This document shows positions 50,664 to 59,558 of a stretch of DNA of 64,000 nt, in pieces; positions within the stretch are counted from its first letter, which is position 1, and each line of letters starts with the position of its first letter. Under the pieces are notes generated by a model. That model worked only from the letters and a program-made list of their open reading frames with translations. It did not search any database and had not been told where the DNA came from. A program made the translations under genes and the position numbers. Source of the stretch: UBA1351 sp965140555 (GTDB taxonomy: Bacteria > Bacillota > Clostridia > Lachnospirales > Vallitaleaceae); the NCBI GenBank assembly GCA_965140555.1, contig OZ223259.1:1364001-1428000 (forward strand), in the 5' to 3' direction.

Positions 50664-51512
50664 TTATCCAACAATATATAACGGCATAAATATGTCACTA
50701 ATATCCTCTCCATCGAGATCAATCGGAACATTATAAGTTGCCAACCCGGTTTCATAATTCACATAGACTTGCCCTGTATACTTATCTACCATAACCCGAT
50801 AGATATTCATGTCATAGATGTAGTATCCCAAAGTTTCTCCCATATAGGATAATGCATCAATATCCTGTTGAATCTGTTCCAATTCTCCATCAAAACGCGA
50901 TGTATCCTCTTTGGAACTTTCAAGGTTTTCTCTCAAAGAAATATTAAATGCCTCCAAACTTTCATTTAATATAACTTTTGCTTTATCAAGCCCTTCTTCT
51001 GAAGACAGGCCCTCCGCCTTAGTCTCTTCAGTATTATATAGATATACGCTACTTTGAGTTCTTACTAGCGCTTTTGAATTGATTGCATCATCATTTTTAT
51101 CAACAAATGAAAACTCCCAATCGGTATCTTGAAGAGCATCCGAAAGCGCATAATAAGTTATATCCTCTTTGTCAATAGACGTCATCCCTTCACCCAACGC
51201 CTCTATGGACATGTTCAAATCACTCTCCATAAATGTCGTCGGTACATATACCGTCGTCTCTTCTATGAATGCGGTGATACATCTGGACAATTCTCCATTA
51301 ACAAAGATTGGGACATACGCTTCAGAAATCCCCTCTACTTTTTCCCCATCACTGAATTCAATAGAGTTATCACTTCCTGAGAATCCTGTCACTGTAAATC
51401 TTCCTTTGAATGAACCGAGATCTTGTCCTTCTTCATTTGCTTCCTGCGCATTCGCACACGCTGCTAATCCAATGATAAGGATAAGTGCTACTATTGGTTT
51501 AATACATTTCAT
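50664..51512 (-). CDS. Lipoprotein, copper-amine-oxidase-N-like domain possible
   Basis: About 282 residues with a signal ending GLAAC (lipobox). The middle part, VPIFVNGELSRCITAFIEE and VYVPTTFMESDL, resembles the Cu_amine_oxidN1 domain seen in Clostridia surface proteins; the C-terminal 130 residues end in a PepSY-like stretch (KYTGQVYVNYETGLATYN). Function unknown. ATG 51512 has GGGAGG at 6 nt. Confidence 0.6.
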   Translation of the reverse strand: MKCIKPIVALILIIGLAACANAQEANEEGQDLGSFKGRFTVTGFSGSDNSIEFSDGEKVEGISEAYVPIFVNGELSRCITAFIEETTVYVPTTFMESDLNMSIEALGEGMTSIDKEDITYYALSDALQDTDWEFSFVDKNDDAINSKALVRTQSSVYLYNTEETKAEGLSSEEGLDKAKVILNESLEAFNISLRENLESSKEDTSRFDGELEQIQQDIDALSYMGETLGYYIYDMNIYRVMVDKYTGQVYVNYETGLATYNVPIDLDGEDISDIFMPLYIVG

Positions 51513-51623
51513 CGTCATCCTCCCTTTCTCTACACTATATCAACAACTTATACCCTCAATTTCTGACACCTATTGATACATTTATTTTCAATTATCTATA
51601 GTATAGCACATTTGAAGTCTTTT

Positions 51624-52994
51624 TTATTCGGTCTCCTGAAGAACCAAGCGATGATTGAGAATTTTTTCTTTAATACCAAACCACAAGGCAATGCCTACAA
51701 GGGCTGTCACACCCTCTGATATAGTCATCGACCAGATAATCCCGTCTAATTGGAACAGCATATTCCCGATAATGATAATCGGTATGAATAAAAGCCCTCG
51801 TAAAATAGCCATCACTGTTGACTGTGTACCCACACCAAATGCTTGGAAAATGCCTGTAAAAATACCTGCTAAGGCTGCAAAACTTGTTGAACATACTTGC
51901 GCTAGTAGGATTCGCTGACCGATTTCAATCACTTGATTATCATTGGTGAATACACCCATGATTTGAGCTTTTAATGCAAAGATAATCAATGCAATACTAA
52001 GAATTATACCTGACATAATACCGATGGTTTTCTTAATAATCTCCATAAGTCTATCGTTGTTCTTAGCCGAATAGGCATAGGCAATAAGAGGAACAGAACC
52101 CATGGCAAAACTCATACTAACAGCATCCATCAGTTGAATAATACGTTGTGCAATTCCTAGGCTGGCAACAGCACTGTCGCCATATAACATGGAATAGTTG
52201 TTATAGAGTAAGGATATGACCACCATAAAAGCATCAAAAAGAAAGGATGCTACCCCAACTTTAAGAATTGTAATATAAATTTCTTTTGTCGGTTTAAAAT
52301 ACTTGATGGAGAGATTTTGAACGGTACTTTTTTTCTGTAAATAGTATATGTACCATACCATTGAAGCCACATTTCCTAAAACAGTGGCAACAGCAGCACC
52401 AACAATACCCATATGCAAGATAAAAATAAAGATAGGATCCAGTATAATGTTCAACACAACACCTAGAATCATTCCGGTCATGGAAGCCACGGAAGCCCCT
52501 TCAGCACGTACAGCTTCTTCTAGTGAAATGCTGCCGATTACAAATGGTGATGCTAAAATAAAGACGGATACATAGTTTTTCGTATGAACAAGAGCTTCCC
52601 CTTTAGCTCCTAGAAGTTCTAATATTGAGGACAGACCAATGTGGGATACTGCCATGCAAACAATACCTATGAATACGGATGACCATAAGTTTATGGAACT
52701 AACATACTTAATCCGTTCCATATTCTTCTCTCCTAACAATCGAGAAATATAAGTGCCCGATCCGGCTCCGAATAAGTGCCCCAACCCCATAAGGACAGTA
52801 GAAAAGGGAAGTGCCAGTGTCACCGATGCCATCATCGATGTGTTATTCAATCGTCCGATAAAATAAGCATCCGTTATATTATAAATAACAGTTGCTATAA
52901 AACTCAGTAACATAGGTAGTACCATGTGCAAAATTGCTCTTGATACGGGTGCTTTTTCCAAATAGTAAACAGATTCTTGGTTCATCGTTTCCAT
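51624..52994 (-). CDS. MATE family efflux transporter
   Basis: About 456 residues with 12 membrane helices in two MatE halves (LEKAPVSRAILHMVLPMLLS at the start; YLEK/FGV motifs). It exports drugs or metabolites using ion gradients. An ORF start at 53039 is possible, but ATG 52994 has AAAGGAG at 7 nt. The MarR gene upstream (53199-53744) is separated by a terminator-like hairpin with the MarR operator motif, so the pump is probably under MarR control. Confidence 0.9.
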   Translation of the reverse strand: METMNQESVYYLEKAPVSRAILHMVLPMLLSFIATVIYNITDAYFIGRLNNTSMMASVTLALPFSTVLMGLGHLFGAGSGTYISRLLGEKNMERIKYVSSINLWSSVFIGIVCMAVSHIGLSSILELLGAKGEALVHTKNYVSVFILASPFVIGSISLEEAVRAEGASVASMTGMILGVVLNIILDPIFIFILHMGIVGAAVATVLGNVASMVWYIYYLQKKSTVQNLSIKYFKPTKEIYITILKVGVASFLFDAFMVVISLLYNNYSMLYGDSAVASLGIAQRIIQLMDAVSMSFAMGSVPLIAYAYSAKNNDRLMEIIKKTIGIMSGIILSIALIIFALKAQIMGVFTNDNQVIEIGQRILLAQVCSTSFAALAGIFTGIFQAFGVGTQSTVMAILRGLLFIPIIIIGNMLFQLDGIIWSMTISEGVTALVGIALWFGIKEKILNHRLVLQETE

Positions 52995-53048
52995 ATGAAA
53001 ACTCCTTTCGAATGCCCTTTTTATCACATAAATGCTCAAAAAAAGCGT

Positions 53049-53092
53049 AAAAAATAAAAGGTACCGACATCACGTCAACCGACAGTACCTTT
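53049..53092 (-). terminator. Hairpin with GGTACC arms between the MarR and MATE genes
   Basis: AAAGGTAC and GTACCTTT pair over 8 nt, followed by TATTTTTT on the minus strand. The arms resemble the MarR operators, so it could be a terminator, an operator for the pump, or both. Confidence 0.55.
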
Positions 53093-53198
53093 ATGGGTTA
53101 ATTATCTCATGGGTTACATTCTCAATTGAGGGTATATAGACTCGTCTACTGACACCTTCGTATCACTTATCTCTTCATCTACCACTCACATCAGTCCA

Positions 53199-53744
53199 TC
53201 AATAAAATCGATTAAACCGTCCCCCTCGTCTAGGGTCTTCACCTCCACCAAAAGGATTCCCTCTAACCATTCTAGGACCAAATCTACGTTGTACTTCTTC
53301 AAGATCTACTTGATCTTCCAAAACATGAATGATTTTCCCTAGATAGTCACTGAAGTTTTTTTGTTCATCCTCGTTTAGACACTCAAACACTTGGTCAAAG
53401 CTAAACTCTTCATCCCCTGCATCTTGTGTTGCCTCTAAGCCTTCCTTGGTTAAGCGAATAATTAACACACGACGGTCCTCTTCTGATTGGGTACGACTGA
53501 TATAGCCTTTCTTCTCAAGCTTCGTCAGTAATTCCCCTAGAGATTGGGGACGCATTTCAAGAAGATAGGAAAGTTCTTTTTGACTAATCTCCGGCTTCAT
53601 CTTCAGAATACTGAGAATTCGCCCTTGTCCCTTTCGGGTGTCTCCCATAGGACCAAAGTGTCTATGGTTTTGTTGGTGATATATGTGGAGCAACCACTCA
53701 ACCCGCGTCAGCTGTTCTAGTAAATCAAATTTATTATCTTGCAT
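53199..53744 (-). CDS. MarR family regulator of the MATE pump
   Basis: 181 residues. Winged helix with QKELSYLLEMRPQSLGELLTKLEKKGYI and the wing RTQSEEDRRVLI. A Gly/Arg-rich tail (FGGGEDPRRGGRFNRFY) follows. ATG 53744 has AGGAGG at 7 nt; the upstream TTG at 53762 is not used. Three AAGGTACCTT palindromes flank its promoter, so it probably represses its own gene. Confidence 0.9.
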   Translation of the reverse strand: MQDNKFDLLEQLTRVEWLLHIYHQQNHRHFGPMGDTRKGQGRILSILKMKPEISQKELSYLLEMRPQSLGELLTKLEKKGYISRTQSEEDRRVLIIRLTKEGLEATQDAGDEEFSFDQVFECLNEDEQKNFSDYLGKIIHVLEDQVDLEEVQRRFGPRMVRGNPFGGGEDPRRGGRFNRFY

Positions 53745-53772
53745 AGATATACCTCCTGTCAAACAAATTAAT

Positions 53773-53841
53773 AAGGTACCTTATGTTATAAGATTATAAA
53801 GGTACCTTTGTATTTTGTCAACCCATTTTGTAAGGTACCTT
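53773..53841 (-). promoter_or_regulatory. MarR promoter with three AAGGTACCTT operators
   Basis: TTGACA (53817-53822) and TATAAT (53794-53799 region) are separated by 17 nt on the minus strand. AAGGTACCTT occurs at 53773-53782, 53799-53808 (inside the spacer) and 53832-53841. This is a strong repressor-operator layout. Confidence 0.85.
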
Positions 53842-53922
53842 CTTTTTTTTATTAACTATCTTTTTCTCTCTTCTATTCATCAATGAATTGACAAATTCCT
53901 CAACTTCGTGTACTATAAATCT

Positions 53923-53985
53923 AATCATTAGGGTCGCAAAACTAAGTTTCCCTAAATTCCCATACACGATATTAGTTTTGATACC
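53923..53985. repeat. Partial copy of repeat family 1
   Basis: TAATCATTAGGGTCGCAAAAC, TTTCCCTAAATTCCCATACA match the left half of the family 1 element; the right half is missing. It lies in the 380-bp gap upstream of the MFS gene. Confidence 0.65.
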
Positions 53986-54011
53986 TTACCCATCGCTATG
54001 ACACTCTATCC

Positions 54012-54113
54012 AAGGAGCTTCTTTGATATGAATAATCCAATTTGATCCCTACGAATTTAATGACAGAACACTACTTATTGAAACGAATGATACGTTAAGG
54101 TATCTTGTCGTTT
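54012..54113 (+). promoter_or_regulatory. Leader peptide and hairpin upstream of the MFS gene
   Basis: AAGGAG is followed 10 nt later by ATG AAT AAT CCA ATT TGA, a five-residue leader ORF (54028-54045). From 54081 a stem AAACGA.GATAC / GTATC.TCGTTT forms (54081-54113), followed by TATTTAC. This could be a ribosome-mediated attenuator of an efflux gene. Confidence 0.4.
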
Positions 54114-54144
54114 TATTTACTGTACAAATTCGGAGGTACTCAAA

Positions 54145-55302
54145 TTGAATAATAAAAGAAATGTGTATTTAATGTACACAATTGTTTTTTTGCAAGGTTT
54201 TGTTTTTTATGGTCCTGTAGCGACTCTATTTAGACAAGCTAGAGGACTTGCTATGAGTGACATTTTCATTATAGAATCTATCTCATGGGCATTACTCATA
54301 CTCCTCGAAGTACCATGGGGATGGATATCCGATAAATTCGGCTATAAAAAAACGTTAATTATTGTCAACACTCTGTTTTTCATATCCAAAATCGTTTTTT
54401 TTACAGCGCATTCCTTTGACTCTTTTTTACTTGAGCGTATTCTTGTTTCCGTCGTTTTATCCGGTCTATCCGGTTGCGATACAGCACTAATCTATGCTTC
54501 TGTTGAAAAGTCTGAAACCCAAAAAATATTTGGAAGATATAGCGCTTACCAAACACTCGGTTTCCTAATCGCCTCTGTCTTATCCACATTTATTGTGCCT
54601 ATTTCCCTTGATTTGACTGCTTTTCTGACGATTTTCCCTTATGGACTATCTGTCATTATAACTTTCTTTCTCACTGAAGTCCCGGTCAATCATGAAGAAA
54701 GGCAAAGCATCATCGGTCATTTCAAATCCGCTTTTGAAGATAAAACCGTACTTCTCTTTGTCTTTTCAATTGCCTTAGTTATGGAAGTGGCCCAAGCCAT
54801 CACTGTTTTCTTAAATCAAGCGCAATATATAAGAAGCGGTATCGATCCTAAGTATTATGGACTCATTATTGCCGGTATTCAGTGCGTTCGTTTAATGTCC
54901 GCACATGCTAGCAAAATCAGCAAAAAGTTAGGCAATATAAATGCGATTCGTTTATTAATAAGCCTCACCCTCGCTAGCTGTTTCCTTTTATTGGTGACGA
55001 AAAATCCTATATTAAGTGTCCTAGGCGTCATTATTATCGCACTAAGTGTATCTGTCATTGGCCCTATTGAACTTGATATAAAAAATAAATTAGTAAAGCA
55101 CTCCAATCGTGCAACATTACTCTCAATCTATTCCATGGTCGGCGGTCTTCTTGCTTCCATAGGAAACATTTTTATAGGAAAGGCCACCGATTATTCCTTA
55201 GGTTATGGATTCCTCATCTGTATAGTTATGAGTGCTATTTCCCTCATTTTATTAGTATTTTATGCACGGCATCATACTGTATCCAAACCCACCAAATCGT
55301 AA
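54145..55302 (+). CDS. MFS transporter
   Basis: 385 residues with 12 predicted membrane helices. The N-terminal region FVFYGPVATLFRQARGLAMSDIF and WGWISDKFGYKKTLII are MFS motif A type (DKFGYKK). It exports an unknown compound. It starts with TTG at 54145 after GGAGG, and is followed at once by a bidirectional terminator. Its plus-strand orientation is opposite to its neighbours. Confidence 0.88.
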   Translation: MNNKRNVYLMYTIVFLQGFVFYGPVATLFRQARGLAMSDIFIIESISWALLILLEVPWGWISDKFGYKKTLIIVNTLFFISKIVFFTAHSFDSFLLERILVSVVLSGLSGCDTALIYASVEKSETQKIFGRYSAYQTLGFLIASVLSTFIVPISLDLTAFLTIFPYGLSVIITFFLTEVPVNHEERQSIIGHFKSAFEDKTVLLFVFSIALVMEVAQAITVFLNQAQYIRSGIDPKYYGLIIAGIQCVRLMSAHASKISKKLGNINAIRLLISLTLASCFLLLVTKNPILSVLGVIIIALSVSVIGPIELDIKNKLVKHSNRATLLSIYSMVGGLLASIGNIFIGKATDYSLGYGFLICIVMSAISLILLVFYARHHTVSKPTKS

Positions 55303-55343
55303 AAAGAAGACCGTCCTATTCAACAATAGGGCGGTCTTCTTTT
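55302..55343. terminator. Bidirectional terminator between MFS and GH43 genes
   Basis: AAAAGAAGACCGTCCTATT and AATAGGGCGGTCTTCTTTT form a near-perfect 19-bp stem with a 4-nt loop. It can terminate both the MFS transcript and the xylan operon from the right. Confidence 0.88.
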
Positions 55344-55348
55344 TACTT

Positions 55349-56752
55349 CTATTTATCTCTTCCTATATAAAAATCCAAAACTTGAATACTTCCACTTCCT
55401 ATGTATTCAAAGTACAAAGGCACGGAACCTTTGCCTATAACAACTCTTTCCTTTGTCTTGGTCCAATCCGTAGCTTGATGAATCATCAACTTCCCTATGC
55501 TTTTACCATGCTCTTGTGTGGATACGAGCAATTCACCTTTTCCTATACTTCGATAGGTCACTTCAATGTACAAAATATTCTCCGTGATATCAATATATTT
55601 GTACCCAAACTTTGCTCCATTTGAAATATGAGAAATATAAACGGTGCCGTTCTCCTCGGTAATATATGGCAATCCATAGTGAAAGGCTATTTTTTCTTCG
55701 TCACCACCTAGATGACAGCAAATAGCTGCCGGATATGTCTCATCACACCTTAAAGCGCCTTGGTTGAGCCCACACGATGTCACGGGTACTTGTTCAATTC
55801 TACCGTCCGCATCAATCCGGATCGGTTCAGCACACCCTTGTCTACTGGAACTGATTCCATGAGTATGTCGATGGTAGAAGATATACCACTGATTGTTAAG
55901 ACATACCATACCACCTTGATTATTGCCTATGTAATTTACCCTATCTTTATATTCGCGGCCATTCAATCCGATATCACCGTTGGACACAATAGTCCCTTGA
56001 TATTCAAACCCTTTATCCGGATACTTACTCGTCGCATAACAAAGTTCATGAAATAAGATAGAGCAATAGACCAGATAATATGTCCCGTTTATTTTACGAA
56101 TGGATGGGGCTTCAAAGTACTCATGTCCGACGAAAGATGTTCCTTCACTATAGTCTTCGCTTGGAAGAACAACAGAAGGTCCTTCAATCACAGTTTTCAT
56201 ATCCTTATCCAACTTGACAACACTGCATCCGGGAAGATCAACACCTTCATACCAACGAATACTCACAACCTTTGGGGTTGGGGCAAATCCAAAATACACA
56301 TAGATTTCTCCGTCATCATTTATAACCGCCGGTGAAAATGGGTTATTCTCCCGCATTAGCGTACCGTTTGGATATTGCACGGTTCCGTAATACTTGTATT
56401 GTCCTGCCGGTGTGTCACATACAGCAACGGATATAACCCCTTTGCCATTGAGCTGATAATAAAGATAATATCGTCCATCCGGTCCTTTACATACATCGGG
56501 AGAAAATAAAGGACTAGCTCCTGTCACATTCATCGGGTCCTGATTTCTTCTATAAATGATGCCTTCATATCGCCAATCACCTAAATCATCAACAGGCGCC
56601 GAATAGCAAACATAATCTAATAAGCAGTAATCTTCGCCATTGGCTTTATCATGTGATCCATATACATAAACCCGATTATCAAACACATAAGGTTCATTAT
56701 CCGGAACATATTCATGCAATGGTAAAAAAGGATTATACGCTTGCTTTTCCAT
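55349..56752 (-). CDS. Glycoside hydrolase family 43, cytoplasmic
   Basis: 467 residues, no signal. GH43 five-bladed propeller: catalytic base Asp region at EYVPDNEPYVFDNRVYVYGS, middle Asp in SPDVCKGPDGRYYLYY, and acid Glu in HEYFEAPSIRKINGTYYLVY. The C-terminal ~130 residues form a beta domain of CBM6-like type. Acts on xylo-oligosaccharides as a beta-xylosidase or alpha-arabinofuranosidase (inferred). Last gene of the xylan operon, 33 bp after the membrane-anchored GH43. Confidence 0.88.
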   Translation of the reverse strand: MEKQAYNPFLPLHEYVPDNEPYVFDNRVYVYGSHDKANGEDYCLLDYVCYSAPVDDLGDWRYEGIIYRRNQDPMNVTGASPLFSPDVCKGPDGRYYLYYQLNGKGVISVAVCDTPAGQYKYYGTVQYPNGTLMRENNPFSPAVINDDGEIYVYFGFAPTPKVVSIRWYEGVDLPGCSVVKLDKDMKTVIEGPSVVLPSEDYSEGTSFVGHEYFEAPSIRKINGTYYLVYCSILFHELCYATSKYPDKGFEYQGTIVSNGDIGLNGREYKDRVNYIGNNQGGMVCLNNQWYIFYHRHTHGISSSRQGCAEPIRIDADGRIEQVPVTSCGLNQGALRCDETYPAAICCHLGGDEEKIAFHYGLPYITEENGTVYISHISNGAKFGYKYIDITENILYIEVTYRSIGKGELLVSTQEHGKSIGKLMIHQATDWTKTKERVVIGKGSVPLYFEYIGSGSIQVLDFYIGRDK

Positions 56753-56785
56753 CCTTATTTTATCCTCCTATAGCTATAAACTCGT

Positions 56786-58477
56786 TTATTCTTTTTCAAA
56801 TTCCCATGAAGCCAATCGGTAGCCGTCTCCATAAAACACAAAATACAAATCATGTATGCCTGTTATTGTTGTATTGTCCATCTTCCCAACACTATAACCG
56901 TTATCCTCAACCAGCGCTTCATTAATTTCAATGTACCCGATAGCTTCACTTTCGGGATCATCTATACATATTTTAACACATCCGTCAATATCTTCCTCCA
57001 TATGCTGAACCTTTACCTTCAAGGTTAATTCGCCGGATTTCTTACCAAAATCGACACCGCGAACGCAGCTGTAATCGCCTGTTTGTATGTCCCCCAAGCT
57101 GACTATATTCCTACCGTCCGTTGACGTCATTTTTTCTTCGTATGCAATCATACCGCTATTATTTGCCATCGTCAAAAACGAAACTTCTTGGTAAGGATTA
57201 AAGGGCTTCAACTGTTCAACCCCTTTTTTATCCATCTTGATAGATTCAATACTTCCATCTTCCAAAAACCGGATATCCGAGATATTCGTGCTTCTATAAC
57301 CCCCTTTTAATCCCATGGATGCCTGTAGCAAAAAGGCATGATAGAGAAGATAGTCTTTCCCCTTAAAGCTGGTTATACAGTGGTGGTTATTCCCATAAAC
57401 CCCAAAGAAGACACCCGGATTTTTTGCAATGCTCTTTTGATAGGTAAAGGGACCCATCGGATGATCGCTCGTCATATATGAAATCTCCGCTATTTCCGGT
57501 ACGATTTCAGCTGTTGCTCCCTCACGCGATGACCAGTTCGTACAATAAGAATAATAGTAGGTATCACCATGCTTGTTAATCCCTGAATCTTCAAAAAAAT
57601 ACGGTGCCTGAATCGTCACAGCCTCACTGGCGGTACTCGTCATATCCTCTCCTAGTTGCATCACACGGGCGGTATCCGGCATCGCTTCTTTCCCTTCCGG
57701 TACACCTCCGCCAAAGTATATATAAGATATCCCATCATCATCTGTAAACACCGCAGGATCAAACAACCATGCAACCTCTTGACATCCCGGTGTTTCCTTT
57801 GTAATCATCGGTTCTCCAAGTGGATCTATAAAAGGACCTGCCGGATCATCTGCTACGAGTACACCAATGGACGCTGCTGAATTGGCAAAGTAAAGGAAGA
57901 ATTTATCCTCTCCATCAATCACTTTGTGAATCGCAGCCGGTGCCCATGAATTTCTTGCCCATGTGGTAACACCCTTTATTCCTCCAATATGAATTTCACC
58001 ATGATCTGTCCAATTGACCAAGTCTTCTGATGAAATCACTCTAAGGCTATTCACCTTTGAATAATTGTTTTGAATAACATTGCCGTCTCCATCCTTCATT
58101 AGAATATCTTGAGTCATATAGACATAGAGACGGTCTTTATATTCAATCCCATATGGATCTGCACCAAAAGCCTGTGTTATCAAAGGATTCCCTGCTTCAT
58201 CCGACTTATAGGACGGCTTGATACTTAACTGTTCAAAGATCTCTTTCCACTTCATTTTCATTGTTTCTTCCATGTTATTTTCTTCCTTTATCGTTGTCTT
58301 TTCTATTTGTTCTGCGTCATCTATTTTAGTTACTTCTTCTGTCCTATCACGTTTGTCTGCCGCTGTATTCGTTCTGTCCCCTTTTTGTAAAATAAAGACC
58401 GTCCCTACTATAACCCCAAGGATAACAATAATCCCTATCCTTAACCACTTACTTGTTTTCAGCTTTTTGGGCTTCAC
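56786..58477 (-). CDS. Membrane-anchored GH43 with C-terminal CBM6-like domain
   Basis: 563 residues. Residues 9-28 are a transmembrane anchor (LRIGIIVILGVIVGTVFILQ), followed by an Asp/Glu/Lys-rich linker to about 85. The GH43 catalytic propeller spans about 85-420 (AFGADPYGIEYKDRLYVYMT; WLFDPAVFTDDDGISYIYF; PYFFEDSGINKHGDTYYYSY). The C-terminus is CBM6-like (ending YGDGYRLASWEFEKE). Acts outside the cell on xylan side chains or ends (inference). It starts 4 bp after the GH10 stop. Confidence 0.87.
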   Translation of the reverse strand: MKPKKLKTSKWLRIGIIVILGVIVGTVFILQKGDRTNTAADKRDRTEEVTKIDDAEQIEKTTIKEENNMEETMKMKWKEIFEQLSIKPSYKSDEAGNPLITQAFGADPYGIEYKDRLYVYMTQDILMKDGDGNVIQNNYSKVNSLRVISSEDLVNWTDHGEIHIGGIKGVTTWARNSWAPAAIHKVIDGEDKFFLYFANSAASIGVLVADDPAGPFIDPLGEPMITKETPGCQEVAWLFDPAVFTDDDGISYIYFGGGVPEGKEAMPDTARVMQLGEDMTSTASEAVTIQAPYFFEDSGINKHGDTYYYSYCTNWSSREGATAEIVPEIAEISYMTSDHPMGPFTYQKSIAKNPGVFFGVYGNNHHCITSFKGKDYLLYHAFLLQASMGLKGGYRSTNISDIRFLEDGSIESIKMDKKGVEQLKPFNPYQEVSFLTMANNSGMIAYEEKMTSTDGRNIVSLGDIQTGDYSCVRGVDFGKKSGELTLKVKVQHMEEDIDGCVKICIDDPESEAIGYIEINEALVEDNGYSVGKMDNTTITGIHDLYFVFYGDGYRLASWEFEKE

Positions 58478-58481
58478 TGCA

Positions 58482-59495
58482 TCACTTCCCTTGTCCTATA
58501 ATTCTTTGATAGCATTCCTTCGGTTCTCCATTCCTATCAAATAATAATGGCCAGTTTTTGCGATCTCTTACCGGGAAATAATTCAACCATGAATACGCAT
58601 CACTGACCCCCCAAAAGGTTACACTTGTTATTGTCGACTCAAATGATTTAAAGGTTTTAAACAACGCTTCATAATAGTCATTTTGCTTCTCTATTAATGC
58701 CTCATCCGGATATTCCAGATTGGTCTTATCCTCAAATCGAAAGACGGATACATCCAACTCCGTGATATGAATCTCCAACCCTAACGCACTATATTGTTCA
58801 AGAGATTCTTTGATGGTTTCTATACTCGGTGTATAAATATTCAAGTGCCCTTGTAATCCAATCCCATGAATAGGAACGCCTTTTGCTTGTAACCCTTTCA
58901 CAAGCTGTATAATCTTATCACGCTTGGCCGGTACAAAAGCATTATAATCATTATAGAAAAGACGCGCATTCGGTGCATAACGGTGAGCCATTCTAAAAGC
59001 TGTCGCTATAAACTCTTCTCCGCAAATTTCCAGCCATTGGGATTGTCTTAATAGCTCTGTTCCATGATCTTCAATAGCCTCATTCACAACATCCCATACG
59101 TCTATAACATCTTGATAACGATTCATAATCTTTTCCATATGTCTATCTAAGCGCTCGTAGACCAGTTCTTTTGTTGCCGTCTCTCCGTCTTTATCCGTAA
59201 AAAGCCAATCGCTTGTTTGATTGTGCCATACTAACGTATGACCTCTCATGGCCAGTTTATTTTCTCTTGCATAATCAGCCATTCGATCTGCATCCTCAAA
59301 ATGATATGCGTCTTCCCTCGGATGAATCACTCCAAATTTCATTTCGTTTTCGCATGTTATACTATTGAATTCCTCTTTGATGAGCTCCCCATAAGCTTTT
59401 AAACTCATTGGTGATACGGCTGTTCCTATGCGAAAATAGTCTATGTAATAATCTTTTATTCCTCTCATATGAAAAGGAACCTCTCTTTCTGTCAT
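58482..59495 (-). CDS. GH10 endo-beta-1,4-xylanase, cytoplasmic
   Basis: 337 residues, no signal peptide. GH10 TIM barrel: ENEMKFGVIHP, MRGHTLVWHNQ, acid/base Glu in WDVVNEAIED, and nucleophile Glu in LEIHITELDVS. A single-domain intracellular xylanase like those that cut short xylo-oligosaccharides imported by the ABC system. RBS AAGGAAG upstream of the ATG at 59495. Confidence 0.93.
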   Translation of the reverse strand: MTEREVPFHMRGIKDYYIDYFRIGTAVSPMSLKAYGELIKEEFNSITCENEMKFGVIHPREDAYHFEDADRMADYARENKLAMRGHTLVWHNQTSDWLFTDKDGETATKELVYERLDRHMEKIMNRYQDVIDVWDVVNEAIEDHGTELLRQSQWLEICGEEFIATAFRMAHRYAPNARLFYNDYNAFVPAKRDKIIQLVKGLQAKGVPIHGIGLQGHLNIYTPSIETIKESLEQYSALGLEIHITELDVSVFRFEDKTNLEYPDEALIEKQNDYYEALFKTFKSFESTITSVTFWGVSDAYSWLNYFPVRDRKNWPLLFDRNGEPKECYQRIIGQGK

Positions 59496-59558
59496 TATTC
59501 ATTACTTCCTTCATCTCTATTAAAATTCCGCTCTTCTTTGATGCCTATAGTTGTCATC

